A stretch of DNA of 60,000 bases from Bolinopsis microptera (taxonomy: Eukaryota; Ctenophora; Tentaculata; Lobata; Bolinopsidae), in the NCBI RefSeq assembly GCF_026151205.1, contig NC_087079.1:6422169-6482168 (forward strand). The letters are read 5' to 3'. The position numbers and the translations under genes were made by a program. Positions 37,302-51,368 of this stretch are shown here, piece after piece. A model generated the notes under the pieces. That model worked only from the letters and a program-made list of their open reading frames with translations. It did no database searches and was not told where the DNA came from. Every line of letters starts with the position of its first letter. The stretch's first letter is position 1.

Positions 37302-38355
37302 AAATGTTTAGTGTGAAAGATTTAAGCCCACTACAAGTATAAGAAACTGAGACATTTTGTAGCCTGGTAAATAGAAAATCGTATAACAAAGATAAAAGAA
37401 GCTGTACAGTTGTTTAAATTGATAATTTCGTTTTAAAGCTGGCTGTTGTTTTACGATGAATGGCATTGATGATTTCAGATTGAAATGTATTATTGATCTT
37501 GAAAATTATTTTTTAAACTGAAGTTTACATGCTTCATTGTATGTACATACTATGGTAATATATTTCGTTAAAATTCTCACATTATTGCTGATTCAAACTA
37601 AAAAAGTCGGTATTTTAATCATGCCATTAATCTGAAACACAGTCAGATATATATTTTGATTCTATGATTTAAGATAATTTTCATGTGTACTCTTTACACA
37701 TTACAAACTGAATAATTTCTATTCTGATTAAAAGATCTTGAAACAGACGTTTACTGATATTACAGGGCAGGGATTGGGGATAGGAAATTCCGATTAGCAC
37801 TCAACAATTTGTCTAAATTCCCCAATGTTACATTCTAATTCGCTTACAATAAGTGAACTAACCTGCTAAGATAATCGATATTTAATAAATATAATGCCTG
37901 GCGTTTAGAAACGCTCTCATAGTTTAATATATACTTATTGCTTAATGTATACATGGTTTAATGTGTAAATTAGTTCTAGAAGTAAATCCTATTATTTCAT
38001 GATGCACTAGATTTCCTCACAAAATGGTCCATACAATATTGTTAAAGATAAACGAGTTTGTCTGGTAGTTTTATTTGTTGCTGTAGTTACCGTTTGGAAG
38101 GATTGTGTAATGAAAAGGGGTAAAAGTGGGTAGTGATTATACTATAAACTGCTTGAGATATCATTGTTATAATACAAAATTGTAATTCTCGCGTTTTTCT
38201 CGTTTTATCTCTGAATTTACATACTGTCCTATATATTGTTATATGACATCTGATCGTGCTTCTCAATTTCTACATTTGATTCATTGTTGTTACATTTTAC
38301 TAATCATTATATTTACCAAAAATCTAACAGTTTCACCTCTTGCTAGGTTCTGATC
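37302..38355. other. RNF10-RPS5 spacer
   Basis: AT-rich, no gene. AATAAA near 37883 may end RNF10. An acceptor-like CACCTCTTGCTAG ends at 38346, nine bases before the RPS5 ATG. Confidence 0.5.
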
Positions 38356-39048
38356 ATGAGTGAAGAGTGGGGAAACGAGCCAGAAGGTGCAGCAAGCGAA
38401 ACTTGGGGTGATGTCCCCCTTGATGGAGCTCCTGATTGGGGTGACAACGTTGCCGACGAGGCTGAAGCCGAGATCGCTGACATCTTCGTGTTCGGAAAAT
38501 GGAACCCAGCTGATGTCCAGATCAAGGATATCTCCCTGACTGACTACGTGGGAATCAAGGACAAGTACGCCGTGTACCTGCCCCACACTGCTGGACGTTA
38601 CGCCAAGAAGAGGTTCAGGAAAGCACAGTGCCCTATTGTTGAGAGAATCATCTGCTCCATGATGATGCACGGTAGGAACAACGGTAAGAAACTTCTGTCC
38701 ATGAGGATCCTAAAACACGCCTTCGAGATCATCAACCTGATGACCAACGAGAACCCCCTCCAGATCCTAGTCGATGCTATCATCAACTCCGGACCCAGAG
38801 AAGACTCTACCAGAATCGGAAGAGCCGGTACAGTCAGACGACAGGCTGTTGATGTGTCCCCAATGAGGCGAGTTAACCAAGCCATCTGGCTTTTGTGTAC
38901 TGGTGCCAGAGAGGCCGCCTTCAGAAACGTTAAGACCATTGCCGAATGTCTGGCTGATGAGCTTGTTAATGCCGCTAAGGGATCATCGAACTCATATGCT
39001 ATTAAGAAGAAGGACGAATTAGAAAGAGTTGCCAAATCTAACCGTTAA
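38356..39048 (+). CDS. RPS5: 40S ribosomal protein S5 (uS7), intronless
   Basis: 230-residue small-subunit ribosomal protein that lines the mRNA exit channel next to the E site. The core from [16 protein letters not shown] to the end [11 protein letters not shown] is almost the canonical animal sequence ([53 protein letters not shown]). The N-terminus is about 25 residues longer than in vertebrates (204) and is acidic, with three Trp-Gly repeats (EEWGNE, ETWGDV, PDWGDN). Codon use is visibly richer in C-ending codons than in neighbours, as expected for a highly expressed gene. One exon; start ATG follows an acceptor-like site by nine bases. Confidence 0.98.
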   Translation: MSEEWGNEPEGAASETWGDVPLDGAPDWGDNVADEAEAEIADIFVFGKWNPADVQIKDISLTDYVGIKDKYAVYLPHTAGRYAKKRFRKAQCPIVERIICSMMMHGRNNGKKLLSMRILKHAFEIINLMTNENPLQILVDAIINSGPREDSTRIGRAGTVRRQAVDVSPMRRVNQAIWLLCTGAREAAFRNVKTIAECLADELVNAAKGSSNSYAIKKKDELERVAKSNR

Positions 39049-39108
39049 ATAATTTAAGTTATTTTTTATTTATCAGAAGTGTTCGTTTTCTTTGTTATGT
39101 GTTCGAAA

Positions 39109-39205
39109 AATACCTTACGCCCGAAAGAATTTAGCCACTAAATTTCCACCATCTCACTGTTGAAACCAAAATTTTAGTATACAAATCTTTCGGTCGTAAG
39201 GTATA
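39109..39205. mobile_element. Tiny TA-flanked inverted-repeat element
   Basis: CCTTACGCCCGAAAGA (39113-39128) is matched by TCTTTCGGTCGTAAGG (39186-39201), one mismatch, with TA on each side. About 90 bp in all. The outer CCTTAC is shared with the element at 1879-2388. It lies in the RPS5-MED23 spacer, and its right edge abuts an AATAAA at 39206 that may serve RPS5. Confidence 0.7.
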
Positions 39206-39432
39206 AATAAAAATTAGAAAATCAATGTAAACTGAAAATGAAAATCATAGAAAATCATTCAACGAAAAATTATCAAAAATTTCTCACCTCGACACTAGAG
39301 CCAGACTAAATCGTCAGTGTTAACTGTTGGGTAACTGTTAAAGTATTGTTAAATATTTGATTAACCAATAATTCAGGTTTAATAGCCCACATCTTCTCAG
39401 TATAGCGATCATGTGACTCTGGAATCTCTGGA

Positions 39433-42400
39433 ATGCAAGTACCACCTCAACCCTCCCTTCCCTCAACCTCCCTCCCCTCCACCTCCCTTCCCTCCACCTC
39501 CACCCCTGCTCCTCCCAACCCTGACAACCTAAAGGACAAAATCCTCACAACCCTCGGTGGTGATGATCCTGTTATCATGGCCTTCTCCAACCTCTCTCTA
39601 GACGACATTAAATCCAACGTTGACAAGCTGATCCGGGATGCTGTCCATGACAAATCTCCCGAGATCCGGAAACATGCCCTGCAGCAGATCAACATGACAC
39701 TCCAGGAAGTGAACGTGAACCCGGCGAGAGTTAAGATGTTGTTAGGGATCCTCTCTAGAGCTGTGCAGGATGGTGTGTTGAGCGGGAGAGAGGTGTGTGA
39801 GTGTCTTAAGGAGCTCCTTAACACTGATATTGAGAGTCTTTCCATGGAGCTTCTTAACTTCTTTGACGTTCTGATAGGGTGCACTGACCACAAGATATGT
39901 CAGGAAATCTTCACAAACTGCCTCCAGGAAACCTCAAAACTTCCATCTGTTCTCACTGGAAGTCACCACAGGATCTCCAACAAGATAAACGCCATGCTGA
40001 TGAAGCTGCTTGATCGTGATAACCTGGTAATGCCACCTATCTGCTCCTACTGTGATATCATGATTGCGTTCAACAAACCCAATGTGTTCCCTCACTGGAG
40101 TGTCTCTGAGCTTCTCAACGATTACGTCTCCACCTTCAACTGTCTCACTGATCTTATGACTATAGAAAACACAGAACATTTCCGACCCGTCATTAGACAC
40201 AGTTTCCACACTCCAACAGGGTGGAAACTCGACCAAACCCTCCTCAGCTTCCACACTGTAAACCCCTCCTACTTCATCCTACAGTTCTCAGGTCCCTACT
40301 CCAAACCTCAGACCGACCTGATGTTGTACACTCTGAAACAAGTCTCGTGTAGGGACTTTGTGGTGAACACCATGCTGCAGTTGAGACAGGGAAAGGGTAC
40401 GATATGTCCCGTGTTGGAGACGGTTTTCATGAAATTGTTGAAGCAGACCGCTGCAGCTTCAGAGAAGGATCATGATTTGAATAAGATGAAGGTGTGGGAA
40501 CGTTTTGGTGGTGAGCTTTCCTCGCTGATATTCTGTAGTTCCATTCATATTAAGGATATAACTGAGGCTCTACTGAAGGAACTCAAGGAACCTGCAACCT
40601 TTTCATCCCTCCAGCAACACCGTGATTTTCTCATGTGGATACTTCACCGGTGCTTCAGCTTTTGCCTAAAAATAGTTCGCATTCCCAAGAAAGATTTCCT
40701 GTTTATCGGTGACATCATCAAGCTCTTGTACCCAGAACTAGCACCTCTACCAGTCCCAGATCGTAACTCCCCACTCTGTGTGGTCTACTTGTCTGCAGCT
40801 AGTTTGTGGGCTGTGTTTGGAACCCGCTCTGTTGACAACCCCGGTCTCCAGGACTCACCTCCACTTGCTCTCATCGAGCAGCTCAACTTCCTCCACATGC
40901 CCCAGCTCAATCAACATCAGTTCTCCACATCAGACTATTCAGTGTGTGTCAGTTTAAACCATATCAACAACTTTGTCCCGTCCTTCTCCAACACCTCTGA
41001 AGCGTACTCCCGGCCCCTGAGATTCCTCATGGAGAGCGTATACATGGCCCAACAAACTACAGTACTCCCTGGCAACGTGCAGGTTGTAGCTGCCCTGACT
41101 CCCATACCACTAGACATCCTGGACATGCTGACCGCTCATGCTAAACTCAACTTCATCGTCACCATCACCAACCACATCACCAAGATGGCAGATCCACACG
41201 ATCAGATGACTCAGTCCTCCACCGCCTACCTAGCTCCAGCACTCCTGGAGACCTTCTCCAGGTTACTCTGCTACACAGAGATTGATTCTAACAGCCTCAA
41301 AATGATGATGACTCTGATCCACCAGGTGTCCAATTACCATGCCTTTGGTATCCTCTGCAGTCTGATGGAAATGTTCATACACAGGATGCAGTTTGTAAAG
41401 CAGACCAACCACCGGATGACCATGCTAACACACTTCCAAACCTTGTACGTTCTGTTCACACAGCGTGCAGGGAACCATCCCCAGATGCTCTACATGTTAG
41501 AATCCTTCACCATGCGTCTCCTCCCTCTCCTCAACTACCAAGACCACACTCGTATCAGTTCCTCTCCTTCAGGTATAAAGATCCTCTCCACCAGTGTGGA
41601 GGAGCTTAACAAACTGTTCATCCTCTCTGCTGCACGTAACGCTGTTGTGTCCGGTAACAAAGCAGCGACTAACAGCTGGTTGAAACCCTTTATGGAGTAC
41701 ATGATACAGTGTACACCCGCAGTACGAGAGTGGAGTCCCTACACTCTCACCTACTTCCCCCAATCTTTCAAGGGTTATGTTGGCTCTGAGGTGCCGGTTG
41801 TGTATCCTGCTAAAAACCTGGCAATGATGGTGACGGAGGAGATTACTAGGACCATGCAGGCAGGGGCGAAGCATGATTTCGTTAAGTATTACAAGGAGTC
41901 GGATCACAATGAGATATTTCTTTGTATTTTGTTGAGGAAAGTTATTGATAGTGACACGTTGCCGAACTATGCACTTAAAGTAACCCAGAACTGGACTCCT
42001 GCTGCTCTCAAAAACCAGATACGAAACATGATAGATTTCATCGTGTTGGAAGTGAAGAACAACAAGGGGACCTCTCAGAACATTTTCAACAAGATTGCCA
42101 ACGCTGTGAATGACTTTGTCTTCAGACATCACATGATGCCGTTTGACACTCTGATCTTTATCTTGGCTCTTCGCAAGTACAGTGACCAAGATGCCAACAT
42201 CTCCCTCTACCTCATCCACAATCTCCTTGTTGGGAAGACTCAGTTCAGTGCCCGCTGTGCTGACTTTGTTCAGCATGCTTCTCCAGATTACTGGCGTTCC
42301 ATCGATTGGAGTCACGTGCACAGTGCATACCACAACAAATTCCCCGAACACCAGTACTGGATGAAGAAGGATAACTTCGCAGAGCGTGGCTCCGGATCCT

Positions 42401-43563
42401 TTATTCTGCCCACTTATTACAGTAATCTCTGTCTCAGGTTCTTGCCCATCTTGGATGTTGTCATCCACAGGTTGATCGAGCTGCCGCCCAAAAATTGCCG
42501 AAAATGGTTGGTAGAAATCCTGCGTGTGTACTCCAGACTATTTGCATACCATGATTCTCCCATCACATTTCTGCATGATACTCTCTTCTACTATGATGTC
42601 ATGCTGGCTACAGAGTTTGATTTCGAAAAACGGGTCCTTGTTCGGTCATATCTGGAGCATCTGACCTGTAAACCAATGGAGTTCCTGTCACCCCAGTTTA
42701 TTAAATATCTGAATGCTGGGGAAAATGATCCCCAAAACTGGTCGCCTTCCCCTGGCTATTTCTTAGAACTTGTAAATAACATGAACGATGTTGTTAAGTC
42801 CAGTGATGGGCCAGAATTCTCCCATATTGACTGGAGGTTCAACGAGTTTGGTAACCCAGTCTGCATGATGCTTTACCTTGTTTCTATCGAGCTAATGTGT
42901 ATCCCACTTCCTGCCACCAAGATGTCAGCTGAGTATTTGGCGGAACACCGGATTAACATAGGTAGTAAACTAGTGGATATAGTCCTGAATAACAATACGG
43001 GCCACCTACCTGAACTGTGTAACACACTCGGTATTTTGCTGTCTGCGCTGCCTGTTTCCTTCTCCAAGGCAGTTTATAGGAAAATAGTTGAGATTCTTCG
43101 GGATGGTTCCAATTTCTATGAAGTTGAGGGTAATATAGGTGGGGTTTTGTGGAACAATAAAGCGCAAAACGTCTTGATCCTCGTCCATTCGTTCTTCCAG
43201 CACTGTAAAACGGACAAAATAGGCTTCCTCCCCGAATTTATCACCCAAAACTTGAACTTGTTCACGACAGAATCCCACGTGGTGTACATATTGAAACTGG
43301 TATCACCCTTTCTCTGCCACCTCTTCAGGAGTCCCTCTGTAAGAAACCAAACTCTTTGTTCCTTGTATCAGGTCATGATAAACTTGTTGAGCGACAACAC
43401 AGTTACCAATCCTGACCTGTTTGTTGACTACATGTATTATATCAAGTACATTTACGCTGGTGCCGAGTTTAAACCGTTGATTGAGAAACATTTACCCACT
43501 TTACCGGCCGATATTTCATCGAAACTAAAGTTTTTGGTGATCGGCACTGATTCCACGTCGTAA
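39433..43563 (+). CDS. MED23: Mediator complex subunit 23, intronless
   Basis: 1376-residue tail-module subunit of Mediator, which links transcription activators to RNA polymerase II in the nucleus. The whole length aligns by eye with animal MED23 (human ~1368): FPHWSVSELLNDYVSTF, LTPIPLDILDMLTAHAKL, LAPALLETFSRLLCY, LCLRFLPILDVVIHRLIEL, WRFNEFGNPV and the closing region around DLFVDYMYYIKYIYAGAEF. The protein is all-helical with repeats. The first ~30 residues are low-complexity (LPSTS repeats) and specific to this gene. A 4.1 kb uninterrupted exon is striking because MED23 has many introns in other animals. AATAAA at 43581, 18 bases past the stop, implies a very short 3' UTR; the next gene starts 373 bp on. 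Confidence 0.95.
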   Translation: MQVPPQPSLPSTSLPSTSLPSTSTPAPPNPDNLKDKILTTLGGDDPVIMAFSNLSLDDIKSNVDKLIRDAVHDKSPEIRKHALQQINMTLQEVNVNPARVKMLLGILSRAVQDGVLSGREVCECLKELLNTDIESLSMELLNFFDVLIGCTDHKICQEIFTNCLQETSKLPSVLTGSHHRISNKINAMLMKLLDRDNLVMPPICSYCDIMIAFNKPNVFPHWSVSELLNDYVSTFNCLTDLMTIENTEHFRPVIRHSFHTPTGWKLDQTLLSFHTVNPSYFILQFSGPYSKPQTDLMLYTLKQVSCRDFVVNTMLQLRQGKGTICPVLETVFMKLLKQTAAASEKDHDLNKMKVWERFGGELSSLIFCSSIHIKDITEALLKELKEPATFSSLQQHRDFLMWILHRCFSFCLKIVRIPKKDFLFIGDIIKLLYPELAPLPVPDRNSPLCVVYLSAASLWAVFGTRSVDNPGLQDSPPLALIEQLNFLHMPQLNQHQFSTSDYSVCVSLNHINNFVPSFSNTSEAYSRPLRFLMESVYMAQQTTVLPGNVQVVAALTPIPLDILDMLTAHAKLNFIVTITNHITKMADPHDQMTQSSTAYLAPALLETFSRLLCYTEIDSNSLKMMMTLIHQVSNYHAFGILCSLMEMFIHRMQFVKQTNHRMTMLTHFQTLYVLFTQRAGNHPQMLYMLESFTMRLLPLLNYQDHTRISSSPSGIKILSTSVEELNKLFILSAARNAVVSGNKAATNSWLKPFMEYMIQCTPAVREWSPYTLTYFPQSFKGYVGSEVPVVYPAKNLAMMVTEEITRTMQAGAKHDFVKYYKESDHNEIFLCILLRKVIDSDTLPNYALKVTQNWTPAALKNQIRNMIDFIVLEVKNNKGTSQNIFNKIANAVNDFVFRHHMMPFDTLIFILALRKYSDQDANISLYLIHNLLVGKTQFSARCADFVQHASPDYWRSIDWSHVHSAYHNKFPEHQYWMKKDNFAERGSGSFILPTYYSNLCLRFLPILDVVIHRLIELPPKNCRKWLVEILRVYSRLFAYHDSPITFLHDTLFYYDVMLATEFDFEKRVLVRSYLEHLTCKPMEFLSPQFIKYLNAGENDPQNWSPSPGYFLELVNNMNDVVKSSDGPEFSHIDWRFNEFGNPVCMMLYLVSIELMCIPLPATKMSAEYLAEHRINIGSKLVDIVLNNNTGHLPELCNTLGILLSALPVSFSKAVYRKIVEILRDGSNFYEVEGNIGGVLWNNKAQNVLILVHSFFQHCKTDKIGFLPEFITQNLNLFTTESHVVYILKLVSPFLCHLFRSPSVRNQTLCSLYQVMINLLSDNTVTNPDLFVDYMYYIKYIYAGAEFKPLIEKHLPTLPADISSKLKFLVIGTDSTS

Positions 43564-43935
43564 TTATATTAATATTTGTTAATAAATGTATATTTTATGA
43601 TTGAATTATGTTGAAATTTCAGATGTATTGACCTGATACTGATAGGTGTCTTATTGCAGTCCATCGCTTTGCCCCACTGGTCACACTTTTCTCGCAAAAT
43701 TTGAAAATTGCGCGCTGACAATTTCCTTTATGTTATAGCAAACGCACTACATTACGCAAAATGTAATATTTTCTTTGCGCACGTACGTACTATATCTGAT
43801 TTTGTAGAATTAAGGGGCTCATCGTAACCTTACATACACGGTGTCATTTGATTTGATCTATCATCCATTTTTAACATAATATGTACCAATCCTCTATAGT
43901 TTTGCTTGCATCATGTGTAGAATGGTGTGAAATAA

Positions 43936-46900
43936 ATGGAGAATGGATCCGAACCGGTTTGGTTACAGGCAATCACATCCGCTGGAAACGATGCCGTGTC
44001 TGAATTAGAACGAGAGAATGCTCATTTTGAGGTAGGACTATCAACATGTTGAACTAGTTTTCTTTCCTCAAACTGTGGAGAAGTAGAGAGTACTAGTATT
44101 TCTAAACTTAATAAGTCCACTGTACGAATTAGGAATTTAGATAACTTCCATGGCATGCGATCGTTCACGTATTACGTAAATCAGATTTTAGCCACTTCAG
44201 GTCCCCATTTCGTCTTCACTTTTGCAAGTATCCCTAGTGTAGAAATTAAACTAGCGTTGGTATTTCTAAACCCCGTCCACACTCTGGTTGCTTACGTAAC
44301 ATGTGAACGATCTACATTTTGTGATACTCTTACATTGCACGTGAGATATAACACTCAAACGTATCAAGACTGTTGAGACTTAGATGAAGATAATGTAACT
44401 ACCATAGGTAACTGAAGCGATATTACGTGCCCTAGAACAGCTATGTTCCATGGACGACACAGACAGCGACGAGGAAGACTTACCGTCCGACAATATCCGA
44501 GACTACGCTAACTCTCTCACAGCTCCTGAACTGAGTATGACCCCCAACAGCTCTCCTATATCTCCTGCTATTGTGAGGAAGAGCATCTCTAAACCTAACA
44601 GGTAAAGTTAGGGTAACCATGGTAACTATAATATGTTATCAAATGGTTCTTATCTTGGAACTAACTAAATAGGTGCATGTGCCGGAATGTCTACAGGGCA
44701 TCGCGTGTTTCTTAATGTTTCCTAAACAAATGCGGTTTCTGGCCAGTGGCTAACTTAGTAATTTGCTGATGGCTCTCCAGTGTTAACAGGAACACATGGG
44801 TCCGGCTTGTCGAACCGTCCCAACGGTAAATTCTGGGACCATAGTATTTTGATAGCAGCTTTCTCTGAAACATCATTCTTACCCTGTCCCTATGTATTGG
44901 TGCATTTGGGAGTCCTATTTTAGCGCATTTTCGTCGTGCATCACTTAGCGCTTTCGTTTGGCTGCTTATGATTTCACCATAGCATCGTATCCCTGAAAAC
45001 ACGTCTTAATCTTCTTAGTCCACTAATTCATCCCTCAAATACAACCCTCCTGCCAGAAACAGCACAGAGCTATCAGACTGGGTGAGCGTTGTAGACACGG
45101 ACACGCCCTCTATCCCCACCTCTCTGAGTGACAACTCTATCACAACCGTTCTGGAGAAGTTTGCGGAGAACCAGTCTAGCGATCAAAACAGTCCCCGTGC
45201 TATCGCTAAGCAGCTCTTTGATAAGATTAACTTTTCTTCCGAGGTTAGCTTGGGTTTTTTATTCAAATCAGGGTTATTTAGTGAATTAGTGCCCCCAACC
45301 TATCTACTCTTTATCTAATCTGTTCTCTATCGTTTTGGGTGACTTCTAATCCGTACTACATTATAATAAGTGCACATTTTACCAGCTAACAACTCAGGAG
45401 AGTGCTGAGTTGGACTGGCTAGTAACTGAAGGAGGGCGGCGACACACCCCCACTATATCCCGTACAGTGTCCGACTTGTCTCTCCCGACCCGACTGAGAG
45501 GGACCTCAGACTGGGCGCCTCCCCGTGCTCAGATTATCTACCACATTCACCTTCCAGCTACTAGGAAGGTAATGTGATCTGAAGTAGTATTAAAGTGTTG
45601 TAGGCAGTTCTAATGTGGTGTGAAGTGGCGGTTCTTGCAGCAGTTGCAACTAGATTGTGTTTAATGTTCATTTCGTTACCCTCAAATTTACAAACTGTAA
45701 GCCCTTCTAATGTAAATTAAGTTTTATTCTTCACAGTCAATACTATCCCGGTGCGGGTACAGATGTGCGGGTTGTGGGATGAAGATAGACCACACTATGG
45801 CCAGTTGGTTCAGATACTGTGCCTACCTCGGTGAGTGGTAGTGAAGGGGTTAATTAACCTGATTAAGTTACTAAACGGTGCTAATATTATGGAAAATCAG
45901 TGTAATTCGAATCATCAGACAATTTTCTCATTATCGTAGAATAGTGCATACTTAACTCAAGAATAGTGGGTAATGTATGTTACGTGACCGTTGGATTGTT
46001 CTAGGAAAGTATTTCTGTCACTCCTGCCACCACGAGAAGACAGCCCACATTCCTGCTAGAATACTTCACAAATGGGACTTCAGGAAGCAGAGGGTCAGTA
46101 ACTTCGCGTCAGATCTCCTCGAGAAGATGTTTTCAGAGCCTTTGTGAGTTTTATTTGGAGTGAGGGAGGGTACTGCTTTATAGTATACGACCAGAGTTGT
46201 TGTCAACACAGCCACTGCTGGCGGTTCCAATGACTTATTTATTAAGGGGGAAAATATATCATAATGTATAGCATTTAAATCGTATAACATAATGAAATAA
46301 CATATTAGATATCGATATCAAACTAGAGGATTGTATCGCAACGAACCGAGTAGCGAGAATGGGTAAGGTACCTTGCGGAGGTATTTCAGAGGTATTCCTT
46401 CATCGACATCTCTTTTTAAAGCCTCATATTTTGAGGGGGGGGGGGGGGGGGGGGGGGGTACCAACCTAGTTATCGGACAGGATCATGATTCCGATCAAGA
46501 TATAGGAGCTCTAATTCTCTATCTCTCCTAGGTATTGCATCCAGGATATAAACTACAACCTCTACAAAACTGTCAATGAGATGAAGTATGCACGAGCTCT
46601 CAGATACCAACTGTTCTTCCTGAACGAGTACATTAGGTGAGGGGTACCCCCTGTTTAATAAACACAGTGATTATTAAACTTGAGGTATAAACAGTGTTTA
46701 TATTACCATGTTTAATAAACACAGTGATTATTAAACTTGAGGTATAAACAGTGTTTATATTACCATGTTTAATAAACACAGTGATTATTAAACTTGAGGT
46801 ATAAACATTAAACAGTGTTTATGTTATCATGTTGCGAACTAACTTGATATTCAATGTCTTTAGTCTGCGTATCTTCAAGAATGAGGATCTTATTACTTGT

Positions 46901-47974
46901 GGATTCACAGTTTAGACCGTTTAGCTTATATTTTTTACTTGAAACTTATCAAATTGAAATCAGGAATTTAGCGTTATCGTACCTTCTCTTTTCAGAAATT
47001 GTAGAAACGGTAAAGATTTGTTGGATAATATGTCAATCCGTTCACATATTATTAATGAGCCTCAACTCTTCTCATTGCAGGTGACCTTTTTATGATAAAA
47101 CTGGAACTCTACTTGTGTACTGACTTGTTTGCTGTCTTGATTTGACAAACCACTGGTTAAGCGAGTCCTCGACTTGCAAGAAATTCTTCCAACAATAAAT
47201 AAACTGACAAATCAATTGCAATGGTTGATTAATTATTTTAACAGTAACTAAATTGATACTCAGGATTTGTGTGCAGTAAAGGACAGGACCCTGATAGAGA
47301 TGATGAGAGTTCTGGTAACTAGCTGGTTACAGCACGTTGATAATTGTGGGCTCTGCAAAGGAAAAGGTTTTATCTGCGAACTCTGCGCTAGGGTGAGTCA
47401 CGTGACTTCCTTATATATGGTATTGTGAAATTGCTGTATTTGCAGTTATGATTATAAGTTACTTAGAAACGCTATTAAAAACATAGGATTTACTTGGCAA
47501 TCAGCAACTAAATGCCACGACGTGGTAGTGTAGCACATAGATCCAACAACCTCATGAATAAAAGGTATAAGATGAGCTACCAGACCATTTGAGAGGGATT
47601 ATTCCACCTTCTTCAGGATGAGATCATCTACCCGTTCCAACTGGAATCTGTTGTTCAGTGTCAGATGTGCTGGACGTGTTTCCACAAGGCTTGTTATTCT
47701 GGCACTTGTCCAAAATGTGCCAGGATCAGATCACGTCGCACTGTAAGTATATTGCTAGGATCAGATCGCACTGTGGGTATATTAACGTGGTTTAAACAAG
47801 GACCCTTTTTTGTTTTGGGGCTTTCACAATTCACATATTTAATATTCTGTGAACATATACGTTAGGAAATTGCATTATTTTACCATGCGTCTTATTGTGC
47901 AGATGTCTGATCCAGATGGAAACCGAAACAAAGAGGCCGAGGTGAAAAACGAAAATGAACGAAAGAAAACATAA
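43936..47974 (+). CDS. Rubicon-homology (DUF4206) domain protein, RUBCN/RUBCNL-like
   Basis: Eleven exons, all GT/AG and in frame, 469 residues: 43936-44031, 44408-44601, 45057-45243, 45386-45568, 45737-45830, 46005-46143, 46532-46636, 46996-47080, 47264-47392, 47617-47742, 47903-47974. The C-terminal half is the zinc-binding Rubicon-homology domain, which binds Rab7 on late endosomes and autophagosomes in vertebrate Rubicon, Pacer and PLEKHM1: CAGCGMKI, FRYCAYLGKYFCHSCHHEKT, HIPARILHKWDF, CKGKGFICELC, YPFQ, CQMCWTCFHKAC and CPKCARI. The N-terminal half is acidic and serine-rich with no RUN or PH domain, so it resembles Pacer (RUBCNL) or a short Rubicon. Intron 1 holds a TIR element and intron 7 a 57 bp tandem repeat. 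The start is MENGSEPVW; a three-codon upstream frame lies at 43922. Confidence 0.88.
44159..44312. mobile_element. Short TIR element in intron 1 of the Rubicon-like gene
   Basis: CGTTCACGTATTACGTAA at the left and TTACGTAACATGTGAACG at the right are inverted with two mismatches, extended by GAT/ATC. About 154 bp, no frame. Same terminal family as 23858-24141. Confidence 0.75.
46435..46458 (+). repeat. poly-G tract
   Basis: Twenty-four G in intron 6 of the Rubicon-like gene. Confidence 0.95.
46652..46835. repeat. 57 bp tandem repeat, about three copies
   Basis: Units with GTTTAATAAACACAGTGATT and GAGGTATAAACAGTGTTTAT start 16 bases inside the donor of exon 7 of the Rubicon-like gene. The unit contains its own inverted words (GTTTAATAA / TTATTAAAC). 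Confidence 0.9.
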
Positions 47975-50728
<2,754 letters not shown>

Positions 50729-50745
<17 letters not shown>

Positions 50746-50824
50746 ACTCTGGGTCGATGTTTTAGGACGTTTCGTCAAGAAGAAGCTGAAATAGACTCTA
50801 GGTCCATGTTTTAGGACGTTTCGT
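50729..50824 (+). repeat. Tandem duplication of the UBA52 3' end
   Basis: AAGAAGCTGAAATAGACTCT followed by TTTTAGGACGTTTCGT occurs at 50729-50774 and again at about 50777-50822. The copy includes the last codons and the stop, with few differences; it now lies in the 3' UTR. Confidence 0.92.
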
Positions 50825-51368
50825 TTTGAATTTTCCTGTAATTTCAATGTACAGTTCTCTGTTTATTTGAAAGTTTCGTTCATTGATCTCTGAGTTTGCG
50901 TCATATCAGTCAAATATTTAGTTAAATGGAAAATAACTAGCGGTAGCAATTACTTAAATTTGTTTACGTTAGGTTCGAATTTCAACAATTTTTCAAGATG
51001 TTGCTTTCAGTTTAATGATCATTTCCATTTTCACAGGTTATATAAAACTCTTTGAGCTGCCAATGCAGGATTATTACCGATTACGGAGATTTGATAAGAC
51101 AACTTAAACAAGTTTAACTAGATTATAGTCCAGGTTTCTCCAGTATTACTGGAACTAATCCTGGACTGTAGAAAGTTAAAACTGTACAAATAATGTGTAC
51201 AAAATATAAAAATACAAAACATAAAAATAAGACATTTAAATATACCAAGTATAATATATTTATGGGATTTTTATTGTTACTCGTAAAAGAACTTAGAATA
51301 AGCACAAATTAATTTTAAAACTTAAATTAAAAAGTCTTTCTCTTCTGTAGCTAGCCCACAAAGTCAAA

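Noticed and set aside
38598-39035. 145-codon antisense frame
   Set aside because: Shadow of RPS5.
41569-42468. 299-codon antisense frame
   Set aside because: Shadow of MED23 coding sequence on the opposite strand.
39433-43563. CNOT1 as identity of the long helical protein
   Set aside because: Motif order and length fit MED23 along the whole protein; CNOT1 is about 1000 residues longer.
43564-43935. MED23 and the Rubicon-like gene as one operon
   Set aside because: The short gap alone is not evidence; MED23 has its own AATAAA. Kept only as part of the trans-splicing question.
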